A stretch of 64,000 nucleotides of DNA. Origin: Taklimakanibacter deserti. GTDB lineage: Bacteria > Pseudomonadota > Alphaproteobacteria > Rhizobiales > Aestuariivirgaceae. Shown here in pieces: positions 8,989 through 17,986 of the stretch. A program made the position numbers and the translations under genes. Positions within the stretch are counted from its first letter, which is position 1. Each line of letters opens with the position of its first letter. A model generated the notes under the pieces. It was not told the origin of the DNA and made no database searches. It saw only the letters and a program-made list of their open reading frames with translations. The stretch lies in contig QORU01000001.1 of assembly GCA_003574785.1 (NCBI GenBank), positions 124,001 to 188,000 on the forward strand, written 5' to 3'.

Positions 8989-9501
8989 TCACAAACGGCC
9001 ATCGAAGATCAGCACGGACGGCAGCCAGCCGGTGAGCAGGCCCGCGGCCAGCGTCGCCGCGCCCGTGAGCTTGAGGATCGGCTTCTTCAAGGTCAGCAGC
9101 AGGAAATAGAGGAACCACACGATCGCCCAGCCGACCCAGTTCCAGCCCATCCACAGGTCGATGCCGGTCGTGGCCGTGGCAAAACTGTTGATCGCCACCG
9201 GAATGACGGTGATGACGACGAACAGGCTGAACCAGCCGAGGCCGCGGCCATCGACAGTCGCCAAGCGGTTATGAGCGACCCAGAAATAGGTCACGGTGAA
9301 GAGAAGCGTCAGACCCGCGGCACGGATGGAACCCGGACCGGCGCCCGGGCCGAAGGCCAGATAGAGCGAGACGCAGAAGGTGACGATGCCCGAGGCGACA
9401 TTGACGACGACGATCTCGCGATCGCCGATATGGCCGAGGAGCCAGAGACCGTTGAGCGTCAGAACGGCCCCGACATAGAGCAAGGACAGGCCGAGCAGCA
9501 T
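8989..9501 (-). CDS. AmiS/UreI family amide/urea channel
   Basis: This 170-residue membrane protein has six or seven hydrophobic helices. Its sequence begins MLLGLSLLYVGAVLTLNGLWLLG and contains FTVTYFWVAHNRL and NWVGWAIVWFLYFLLL, features of the AmiS/UreI proton-gated amide and urea channel family. It sits between formamidase and fmdB, so it most likely admits formamide or other short amides, or releases ammonia/formate equivalents. The size matches the family (about 170-195 aa). Confidence 0.88.
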   Translation of the reverse strand: MLLGLSLLYVGAVLTLNGLWLLGHIGDREIVVVNVASGIVTFCVSLYLAFGPGAGPGSIRAAGLTLLFTVTYFWVAHNRLATVDGRGLGWFSLFVVITVIPVAINSFATATTGIDLWMGWNWVGWAIVWFLYFLLLTLKKPILKLTGAATLAAGLLTGWLPSVLIFDGRL

Positions 9502-9536
9502 GGCTTAATCTCCCGAAAGACGTTGACTTGGTGGAA

Positions 9537-9565
9537 GGCCCGGGGGCGACATGCGCCGCCCGGCC
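9537..9565. terminator. GC-rich hairpin between fmdA and the channel gene
   Basis: GGCCCGGG (9537-9544) pairs with CCCGGCC (9559-9565) with small bulges in the 85-bp gap between fmdA and the channel gene. No good T-run follows on the minus strand. It may protect or partly terminate the fmdA message so that formamidase is made in excess over the channel. Confidence 0.35.
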
Positions 9566-9586
9566 CTTTGCTCTCGCGAGTGACGA

Positions 9587-10813
9587 TCAGCTTGCCTTGG
9601 CCACGCTCACAGCCGAGACCTCGCGCTTCGGTCCCGACGCGTTCGGATTGATGTCGAAATCGAAGATCGCCGTCGGGATGGCGAGGGTGGCGCAGACATT
9701 GGGGATGTCGACGATGCCGCTGATGCGGCCTTCGACGGGCGCGGTGCCCAGGATCATATAGGCCTGCTCGCCGGAATAGCCGAACTTCTTCAGATACTCG
9801 ATGGCGTTGAGGCAGGCGCGCCGATAAGCGACATGGGCATCGAGATAATATTGCTCACCCGTATGCTCATCGACCGAGATGCCTTCGAAGATGAGATAAT
9901 CGTCGAAATGCGGATCGACCGGGCTCGGCTTGAAGATCGGGTTGATGACACCGTATTTCGCCATGCCGCCCTTGATGAGGCCGACACCGATATCGATCCA
10001 GCCCGCCATCTCGATGGCTCCGCAGAAGGTGATCTCGCCGTCGCCTTGCGACCAGTGGATGTCGCCCATCGAGAGGCCGCCGCCTTTCACATAGACGGGG
10101 AAATAGACGCGCGAGCCGCGCGACAGGTTCTTGATGTCGCAATTGCCGCCATGCTCGCGCGGCGGCACGGTGCGCCAGGCTTCCTTGGCGGCGGCTTGTG
10201 CTGCGGAACCCTTCATCTGCCCCATGAGCGCGGTGTCGGCAAAGGGTGGAGCCGCAAGCGGCGGCACCCGGTTCGGATCGGTCGCGATCAGAGCCAGTTC
10301 GCGCTTGTTGGCCTCGGCCAGCAATTTGTGATCGGGCAGGCAGCCGATGAGGCCCGGATGAACGAGCCCCGGATAACGCACGCCCGGCACATGGCGCGAG
10401 GTCGTGTAGATGCCGTGGAAATCCCAGCAGGATTTACGCGCCTCGGGGAAATGCTCGGTGAGGAAGCCGCCGCCATTCTCCTTGGCGAAGATGCCGTTGA
10501 AGCCCCATTCGGAGCCGGGCAGGGCGCCGATGTCGAGGATGTCGACGACCATCAGGTCGCCGGGCTCGGCGCCTTCGACGCCGAAGGGGCCGCTCAGATA
10601 ATGCACCTTGGTGAGATTGACGTCGCGGACGTCATTGGCGCTGTTGTTGTTGCCGATCTGGCCGCCGGTCCAGTCATAGCATTCGACCCGGAACGTATCG
10701 CCCGGCTTGAAGGTCTCGACCATCGGAATGTCGGGATGCCAGCGGTTGTGAGTCTTGATCGCCTGGTCTTCCGGCGCCTTGTTGAGATCGATCTTGAATA
10801 CGGTCTTCGGCAT
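9587..10813 (-). CDS. fmdA: Formamidase
   Basis: The 408-residue cytoplasmic hydrolase has the FmdA/AmdA acetamidase-formamidase fold. Characteristic segments are HNRWHPDIP near residue 22, an ECYDWTGGQIGNNNSA region near 45-60, FHGIYTTSRHVPGVRYPGLVHPGLIG near 135-160, and DIHWSQGDGEITFCGAIEMAG near 250. It converts formamide to formate and ammonia, supplying nitrogen. ATG 10813 follows a strong AAAGGAGGA site. It is the first gene of a fmdA-channel-fmdB operon and is divergent from an OmpR-type regulator, with a permease-kinase system next door. Confidence 0.93.
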   Translation of the reverse strand: MPKTVFKIDLNKAPEDQAIKTHNRWHPDIPMVETFKPGDTFRVECYDWTGGQIGNNNSANDVRDVNLTKVHYLSGPFGVEGAEPGDLMVVDILDIGALPGSEWGFNGIFAKENGGGFLTEHFPEARKSCWDFHGIYTTSRHVPGVRYPGLVHPGLIGCLPDHKLLAEANKRELALIATDPNRVPPLAAPPFADTALMGQMKGSAAQAAAKEAWRTVPPREHGGNCDIKNLSRGSRVYFPVYVKGGGLSMGDIHWSQGDGEITFCGAIEMAGWIDIGVGLIKGGMAKYGVINPIFKPSPVDPHFDDYLIFEGISVDEHTGEQYYLDAHVAYRRACLNAIEYLKKFGYSGEQAYMILGTAPVEGRISGIVDIPNVCATLAIPTAIFDFDINPNASGPKREVSAVSVAKAS

Positions 10814-10975
10814 GGGCTCCTCCTTTTGTGCAATCAGGGTGCATTCTCGTGGTTGGGAGCGGACCCTAGGTCGCGGGCGTAACCGGTTTGAATCCGAAAC
10901 GGCCGGGTTATGTAATTTTTTGTAACCGGCGGCGGATGCTCGACCGCATGCCCGATTTGCGTCTATGCTTCGCCC

Positions 10976-11743
10976 ATGCAGCCAGGCGCCCTCAAATCCC
11001 GCATCCTGGTGGTCGACGATGATCGCAGGGTCTGCGGCTTTCTCGGCAAATTCCTCGGCAGCGAGGGCTATGCCGTCACCGCCGTCCATGATGGGCGCGC
11101 CATGCGCCGGGCGTTGGCGAACGAGGCCGTCGATCTCGTCATTCTCGACCTGAGCTTTCCGAGCGGCGAGGACGGCGTCACTTTGGCGCGCGGCTTTCGC
11201 AATCAGCACGACCTGCCGCTCATCGTGCTCTCGGGCAAGTCCTCGACCATCGACAAGGTCGTGTGCCTGGAGCTCGGCGCCGACGACTATGTGACGAAGC
11301 CCTTCGAGCCGCGCGAATTGCTGGCGCGCATCCGCACCGTGCTGCGCCGGTTCAGCCGCGGCTTCGACGCCGAGACGCAAGGTGGCGGCGATGCGGTGAT
11401 CCGCTTCGCCGGCTGGCTGTTCGATGCGGCGCGCTACAAGCTGTCGGCGCCCGACGGGCGAGACGTGCGCCTGACCAGCCAGGAATTCCATATCCTCGAG
11501 GCGCTGGTGCGCCGGCGCGGGCGCGTCCTGTCGCGCGAGCAGATCCTGGATATCGTCGCCAATCGCGACTGGACGCCCTATGACCGCAGCATCGACGTGC
11601 TGGTCGGCAAGATCCGCCGCAAGCTCGACGACAATGCGCGCTCGACCCAGCTCATCAAGACGGTGCGGGGCCTCGGCTACATGTTTGCACCACCTTCCGA
11701 TGAGGAGGGCGCCGGCCGTCTCGCGGTAAGAGCGGGGAAATAG
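10976..11743 (+). CDS. OmpR/PhoB-type response regulator
   Basis: The 255-residue protein has a receiver domain (about 10-125; acidic DDD at 24-26, phospho-acceptor Asp58 in VILDLS, Lys near 107) and a C-terminal winged helix (about 145-245) ending RTVRGLGYMF-like, as in PhoB. It is divergent from formamidase across 162 bp, the natural place for it to bind. Its 3' end overlaps the convergent receiver-kinase gene by 67 bp, an unusual convergent overlap. It probably controls the formamidase operon in response to the kinases at 11677-15531; this pairing is inferred from position. Confidence 0.88.
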   Translation: MQPGALKSRILVVDDDRRVCGFLGKFLGSEGYAVTAVHDGRAMRRALANEAVDLVILDLSFPSGEDGVTLARGFRNQHDLPLIVLSGKSSTIDKVVCLELGADDYVTKPFEPRELLARIRTVLRRFSRGFDAETQGGGDAVIRFAGWLFDAARYKLSAPDGRDVRLTSQEFHILEALVRRRGRVLSREQILDIVANRDWTPYDRSIDVLVGKIRRKLDDNARSTQLIKTVRGLGYMFAPPSDEEGAGRLAVRAGK

Positions 11744-12900
11744 AGATTGACCCTGGTGCCTTCGCCGGCTGCGCTGGTGAGGCCGAGCCGTCCGCCTGCC
11801 TGGCGCACGAAGCCATCGACCATGGTGAGGCCAAGGCCGCTGCCATAGCCCGGCGGCTTGGTAGTAAAGAACGGCTCGAGTGCGCGCCGCTGGATGGCCG
11901 CGGGCATCCCCAGGCCTGAATCGATCACCGACAGGAGCACGTAAGGACCGGGCCGCAAGCCCGAAGCGACACGCGAATCCTCCGGCCCGATCACCAGATT
12001 TGCGGCCTCGAAGCGCAATCCGCCACCCTCCGGCATGGCGTCGCGCGCATTGAGAGCGAGATTGAGCAGGCTGCTTTCGAGCTGGCTGCGGTCGATCTCG
12101 ATCGGATCGGTGCCCGGCGCCACCTCGAGATCGATGGTTACCGCATCTCCCAGGGTGCGGCCGAGGACCCGGGCGAAGGCCGGCAGCGCTTCGCCAAGAT
12201 CGGTTGGCTTCGTCTCGCTGGTGGATTGCCGGCCGAAAGCAAGGAGCCTCTCGGTCATCTCGGAGCCGGCGCGCGCCGCATCGAGGGCGTCATCGACCAT
12301 TTCGTGCAAGGCCGGCTCATCGCCGAGGCGCTCGCGCATCCAATGCAGATTACCGACGAGGACGGAAAGCACATTGTTGAAATCATGGGCGAGCCCGCTG
12401 GTGAGTTGGCCGATGGCCTCCATGCGCTGCAATTGCCGCAAGCGGTCCTCGGCGCGCCGCCTTTCCTCGACGAGGCGGATGCGCTCGAAGCAGCGGTCGA
12501 GGGTGGCGAGCAGGTCCTCGGTATAGAACGGCTTTGAGAGATAGTCATAAGCGCCGGCCTTCATGGCCTCGATCGCCGTCTCGATCGAGGCATAGGCGGT
12601 GATCATGACGGTAACGAGGTCGGGCGCCGACTGATGCAGGCTGCGAATGAGGTCGACGCCGCTGCCGAGATCGAGCCTCAGATCGATGAGGGCAACGGCG
12701 ATGCGGCGCTCGCGCAGCACTGCCTCGGCTGCTTCCGCATTGCGGGCTAGCGAGGCCTCATAGCCTTCCATCTGCAACAGGCCGACGAGGCTTTCGGCAA
12801 AATCCGCGTCATCATCGACCACCAGGACGCTGCGGCGCAGGACGGCGCCGGTTCCGGGCGCCTTGTCGTCGAGGATGAAGTCGGTCGGTATGTCGCTCAT
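11677..12900 (-). CDS. Receiver-histidine kinase (hybrid, soluble)
   Basis: The 407-residue cytoplasmic protein has an N-terminal receiver (about 20-140, phospho-acceptor Asp73 in ALIDLRLD, Lys near 123), a short coiled coil, a HisKA domain of the HDFNN type (His172 in GLAHDFNNVLS) and a HATPase domain (NARDA N box, DSGLGM, GSGLGLTMV). There is no membrane segment. It starts 3 bp after the stop of the permease-kinase gene, so the two are co-transcribed. A likely phosphorelay is permease-kinase to this receiver, then on to the OmpR-type regulator. The relay order is inferred. Confidence 0.85.
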   Translation of the reverse strand: MSDIPTDFILDDKAPGTGAVLRRSVLVVDDDADFAESLVGLLQMEGYEASLARNAEAAEAVLRERRIAVALIDLRLDLGSGVDLIRSLHQSAPDLVTVMITAYASIETAIEAMKAGAYDYLSKPFYTEDLLATLDRCFERIRLVEERRRAEDRLRQLQRMEAIGQLTSGLAHDFNNVLSVLVGNLHWMRERLGDEPALHEMVDDALDAARAGSEMTERLLAFGRQSTSETKPTDLGEALPAFARVLGRTLGDAVTIDLEVAPGTDPIEIDRSQLESSLLNLALNARDAMPEGGGLRFEAANLVIGPEDSRVASGLRPGPYVLLSVIDSGLGMPAAIQRRALEPFFTTKPPGYGSGLGLTMVDGFVRQAGGRLGLTSAAGEGTRVNLYFPALTARRPAPSSSEGGANM

Positions 12901-12903
12901 GGC

Positions 12904-15531
12904 TCACGCGCTCAGCGGCAAATGCAAAGTGACGCGCGTGCCCTGGCCCGGCGCGGTGTCGACCGTCACCTTGCCGCGATGCTCCTCCAGGATGCGCTTT
13001 ACCAGCGGCATGCCGAGCCCGACGCCAAAGGCCTTGGTGCTGTAGAGCGGCTCGAAAATCTGGGCGGCAACATCGGGTGTCATGCCCGGACCATTGTCGG
13101 CGACGGTGATGGCCACATGGTCGGGATTCTGGGCGGTCGACACGACGATACGCCGATCGCTGCGCGCCGCCTCGCCGTCATAGGCCTGAATGGCATTCTG
13201 CAGGACATTGTCGAAGGCTTGGCGCAAGCGGGCGCCGTCGGCCGGCACGACGGCCGCCGCCGCGAGCCTCAGCTCGACGTCGATGCCTGCGGGCTTCGGC
13301 TGATCGGCGATCTGCTGCTCGAGCCAGCGATCGATCATCACCGGCGCCAGGACCGGCTTCTTGCGGCGCGAGAATTCGAGCAGGTCCTCGATGATATGCA
13401 CGCAGCGCCAGACATTGCGTCTGATGCGCTGCATCTCGTCCTTGACCGCACCCCCTTGCGCCGGCAGCGCGCGATTGAGGATATCGATCGAGGTGACGAG
13501 CGTGCCGAGCGGATTGCGCAATTCATGGCTGACGGTCGCGGTGATCTGGCCGATCACGGCCAGGCGCTCATTGCGGGCGAGCTCCTGCTGGGTCTCGCGC
13601 AGGCGCTCGAGCGAGGCGACGAGATCGCGTTCGGCAAGCTCGCGGCTCTCATTCGACAGCACGATCCACCAGGCGCCGATACCGAGCAGGGGTAGGAGCG
13701 CCAGGAAGATGCGCAAGAGCAGCGTGTCGTTGTCGAGCGCGGGTAGATCGGCGCCGGGATCGATCAGGCGATAGGTGACGAGGAGGACCGCGCCGGTGAC
13801 GACGGCGAGCGCCAGGAGCACGCCGCCTACCTTCAGGAGGCGGTGGCCCATATGCGGTGCGATCTTGGCGGTGAAGGAGCGGCCGAGATAGCGCGAGCGC
13901 TGGGTCGCGAGCTCGCTCACCGAGAATTTGCAGGCATCGTGGCAGTGAGCATCGAGGCTGCAGCAGAGCGAGCAGATCGGCCGCTCGTAGAAGGCGCAAT
14001 AGGCCATGTCCGGCCGCTCGTAATCATGGTCGCATATCTCGCAGCGGATGAGCGTGCCGGAGGCGGCGGAGGGGGCTACCGGCTCGCGCGCCAGGTAATA
14101 GCGGCCCTTGGTGGCGATGCCGATGGCGACGGCGGCGGCGACCGACAGGACGAAGGAGAGGGGTGCGGCATAGGCCTGCGCCAGCTGCCCGAGTGCGCCG
14201 GTGAAGCAGATGATGGCGACGATCGAGGCGAAAGCCATGGCGCCGCAACCGACCGGATTGAAATCATGCAGATGCGCGCGCTTGAACTCGACGAAGGGCG
14301 GGCTGATGCGCAAGGGTTTCAGGATCACCAGGTCGGCGAAGATGGCGCCGATCCAGGCGGTGGCGATGATCGAATAGACGGCAAGCACGAGGCCCAGCGT
14401 GTCGAAGATGCCGAGCAGCATCAAGAGAAGCGAGATCAGGATGTTGAAGACAAGCCAGACGACGCGGCCCGGATGATAGTGAGTGACGCGGGCGAAGAAG
14501 TTCGACCAGGCGAGCGAGCCCGCATAGGCATTGGTCACGTTGATCTTGATCTGCGAGACGACGACGAAGAGGGCGGCCGCGGCGAGCACCAGGCGCGGAT
14601 CATCGATCATATAGCCATAGGCTTTGATATACATATGGACGGGCTCGAGCGCCGTCGTGTGCGAGAGGCCGGAGGAGACGGCGAGCACCGCGAGCAGGCT
14701 GCCGCACAGAATCTTGAAGCCGCCGATGAGGATCCACCCTGGTCCCGCGGCGATGACCGCACTCCACCAGGCGAGGCGGCTGACCTTGTCGCGATCGGGC
14801 AGGAAGCGGAGATAGTCGACCTGCTCGCCGATCTGGATGGTGAGCGAGCAAAGCACGCCGATGGCAAGGCCGAAGGAGATGACGTCGAAGCCGCCGGCAC
14901 CAGCCCCCGTGCCGCTGTAGGACATCCATTGCTGCAGGACCTGCGGCTGGTCGAAGGCGATCCACAGGAAAGGCGCCAGCATCATGATGATCCACAGCGG
15001 CTGGGTGATCATCTGCAGGCGGCTGATCATGGTGATGCCCATGAAGGTGATGGGGATGATGACGAGCGACGAGATGACATAGCCGACGACCAGCGGGATA
15101 TCGGCATAGAGCTTCAGCGCCTGGGCCATGATGACCCCTTCGAGGGCGAAGAAGATGAAGGTGAAGGTGGCGTAGATGAGCGACGTGATGGTCGAGCCGA
15201 TATAGCCGAAGCCGGCGCCCCGGGTCAGCAGGTCCATGTCGATGTTGTAGCGGCTCGAATAATAGGCGACCGGCAGGTTGGTCAGGAAGACGAAAAGACA
15301 GACGACGAGGATCGCCGGGAAGGCGTTGGCGAAGCCGTAAGCGAGGGTGATCGTGCCGCCGATGGCCTCGAGCGCCAGGAAGGAAATGCCGCCGATCGCG
15401 GTATTGGCGATGACGAAGGGCGTCCAGCGGCGGAAGGAGCGGGCGGCGTAACGCAGCGAATAGTCTTCGAGCGTCTCATTGGCGATCCAGGACTGATAGG
15501 AGCGCAGTGCCGGAAGTTGCGGCGTATCCAT
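12904..15531 (-). CDS. NCS1 permease fused to a histidine kinase
   Basis: The 875-residue protein joins a transporter to a kinase. Residues 1 to about 480 form a 12-helix NCS1 (purine/cytosine/allantoin/hydantoin) permease: N-terminal LRYAARSFRRWTPFVIANTAIGG, helix motifs around IGEQVDYLRFLP and SQIKINVTNAYAGSLAWSNFF. Residues about 494-535 form a cysteine-rich module (CEICDHDY, then CAFYERPICSLCCSLDAHCHDAC), probably metal binding. Two more hydrophobic segments follow (about 565-640), then HisKA with His669 in SHELRNPLGT, and a HATPase domain (NVLQNAIQAY, DNGPGM, GVGLGMPLV). ATG 15531 is chosen because the permease homology starts there. Permease-kinase fusions act as transceptors, as CbrA does with its SLC5 domain; here the neighbour is formamidase, so an amide or nucleobase-type ligand is plausible. 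Confidence 0.88.
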   Translation of the reverse strand: MDTPQLPALRSYQSWIANETLEDYSLRYAARSFRRWTPFVIANTAIGGISFLALEAIGGTITLAYGFANAFPAILVVCLFVFLTNLPVAYYSSRYNIDMDLLTRGAGFGYIGSTITSLIYATFTFIFFALEGVIMAQALKLYADIPLVVGYVISSLVIIPITFMGITMISRLQMITQPLWIIMMLAPFLWIAFDQPQVLQQWMSYSGTGAGAGGFDVISFGLAIGVLCSLTIQIGEQVDYLRFLPDRDKVSRLAWWSAVIAAGPGWILIGGFKILCGSLLAVLAVSSGLSHTTALEPVHMYIKAYGYMIDDPRLVLAAAALFVVVSQIKINVTNAYAGSLAWSNFFARVTHYHPGRVVWLVFNILISLLLMLLGIFDTLGLVLAVYSIIATAWIGAIFADLVILKPLRISPPFVEFKRAHLHDFNPVGCGAMAFASIVAIICFTGALGQLAQAYAAPLSFVLSVAAAVAIGIATKGRYYLAREPVAPSAASGTLIRCEICDHDYERPDMAYCAFYERPICSLCCSLDAHCHDACKFSVSELATQRSRYLGRSFTAKIAPHMGHRLLKVGGVLLALAVVTGAVLLVTYRLIDPGADLPALDNDTLLLRIFLALLPLLGIGAWWIVLSNESRELAERDLVASLERLRETQQELARNERLAVIGQITATVSHELRNPLGTLVTSIDILNRALPAQGGAVKDEMQRIRRNVWRCVHIIEDLLEFSRRKKPVLAPVMIDRWLEQQIADQPKPAGIDVELRLAAAAVVPADGARLRQAFDNVLQNAIQAYDGEAARSDRRIVVSTAQNPDHVAITVADNGPGMTPDVAAQIFEPLYSTKAFGVGLGMPLVKRILEEHRGKVTVDTAPGQGTRVTLHLPLSA

Positions 15532-15628
15532 GTTTCTCCCCGGACGCTCCGGCCTCTCACGGGCGGTGCGGCAGGGGATGTTAGTGCATTGCGGGAGGAG
15601 GGGCCAGAAGGCCCTCGCCAAAGGAAAA

Positions 15629-15653
15629 GCGCCGGCAGGTGTTCTGCCGGCGC
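15629..15653 (-). terminator. Rho-independent terminator after the small secreted gene
   Basis: GCGCCGGCAG (15629-15638) and CTGCCGGCGC (15644-15653) form a perfect 10-bp stem with a 5-nt loop. On the minus strand TTTTCCTTT follows. It separates the gene at 15675 from the permease-kinase operon. Confidence 0.85.
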
Positions 15654-15674
15654 TCTCCGGAAGGGGGGAATCGG

Positions 15675-15911
15675 TTACTGGCCGATGAGCTTCAGAGCCG
15701 CATTCAGGTCGGCTACCGAGGCCGCATGATCGCCTGAATCATGCTCGGCCTTACCCTTGTTGTAGAGTTCCATGGCCTGCGCCTTGGTGGCGTCATCGGC
15801 CTTCGTCGTCTTCATGGCCTCGTCGAACTGGTTCATGAGGGTCGGGCACTGATTGGCAAAAGCCGGCGTCGCCAGCGCCAGGAACGAAGCGATAATCAGG
15901 GCTTTCTTCAT
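15675..15911 (-). CDS. Small secreted protein, paralogue of the 8283 gene
   Basis: This 78-residue protein has a Sec signal (MKKALIIASFLALATPAFA, cleavage before NQC) and a helical mature part with one cysteine; its second half has a TPR-like ring (YNKGKAEHDSGDHAASVADL). ATG 15911 follows a strong AAAGGAGGA site. It is monocistronic, with its own terminator. Function unknown; it resembles the protein encoded at 8283-8525 and was probably produced by duplication. Confidence 0.75.
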   Translation of the reverse strand: MKKALIIASFLALATPAFANQCPTLMNQFDEAMKTTKADDATKAQAMELYNKGKAEHDSGDHAASVADLNAALKLIGQ

Positions 15912-16037
15912 GGGGTCCTCCTTTTCCCGGTCCATCCGGGACTGTACTCCCATTATGGCTACGTCGCCCGACCTGCCTTTATTCCTTTGAAAGGACCGTT
16001 GCACCTGGCCCGGGCTTGCGCTATCACCGCTTCCGAC

Positions 16038-16127
16038 ATGGCTTATGCATCCGCCCAGACCCTTATTCCGACCGGCCGCCTCGGCGCCGGCCTGGCTGGT
16101 CTCGGCCTCCTTCTTAGATGCCCCTGA
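16038..16127 (+). CDS. leuL: leuA leader peptide (leucine-rich)
   Basis: A 29-codon frame begins ATG 16038 and encodes MAYASAQTLIP, then a stretch with seven leucines in all, including the run GLGLLL just before RCP and the TGA at 16125. It ends at a hairpin region about 110 bp upstream of leuA. Leucine codons clustered near the stop of a short frame ahead of a terminator are the standard form of ribosome-mediated attenuation: scarce charged tRNA-Leu stalls the ribosome and frees the antiterminator. No strong ribosome-binding site is visible. Confidence 0.75.
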   Translation: MAYASAQTLIPTGRLGAGLAGLGLLLRCP

Positions 16128-16175
16128 AAACCGGCAGCCCTCCAGGGGGCGGGTCTTCAGGGGATGCCAGTTTTT
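16121..16175 (+). promoter_or_regulatory. leuA transcription attenuator
   Basis: Two mutually exclusive structures are visible. The terminator pairs GGCAGCCC (16133-16140) with GGGGATGCC (16160-16168) with small mismatches, followed by AG and TTTTT (16171-16175). The alternative pairs CCCCTGAA (16121-16128, overlapping the leader stop) with TTCAGGGG (16156-16163), which removes part of the terminator stem. Confidence 0.7.
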
Positions 16176-16234
16176 CAAACCAGATCTTAAGATAGCAGGC
16201 CGGATAATTCCGGCGCCATGACAGGACAAGACCC

Positions 16235-17821
<1,587 letters not shown>

Positions 17822-17836
17822 GCTTCAACGGGGACC

Positions 17837-17965
17837 TTCATCTACCCTCGCCCTGAGGTGCCCGACGAAGCCGGGCCTCGAAGGGCATGTTGCCAGTGGC
17901 GTGCCCAATCCTAAGGGACGCTTCGAGGCTCGCTTCGCTCGCACCTCAGCGTGAGGATGTTGAGC
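17837..17965. repeat. Palindromic intergenic repeat (rhizobial mosaic type)
   Basis: The gap between leuA and the convergent gene holds pieces of a palindromic repeat: CCCTCGCCCTGAGGTGC, GGGCCTCGAAGG, then GGACGCTTCGAGGCTCGC with TTCGCTCGCACCTCAG and GAGCGAAGCGAG. The units can fold on each other. This style of repeat is widespread between genes in Rhizobiales and may end transcription from both sides. Confidence 0.55.
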
Positions 17966-17986
17966 GAAGCGAGTAGCGTTGCTGCA

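Noticed and set aside
13843..15729. Long open frame on the plus strand opposite the NCS1 permease-kinase gene
   Set aside because: It mirrors the codon bias of the real minus-strand gene, has a charged low-complexity product with no domain, and the minus strand encodes a complete permease-kinase.
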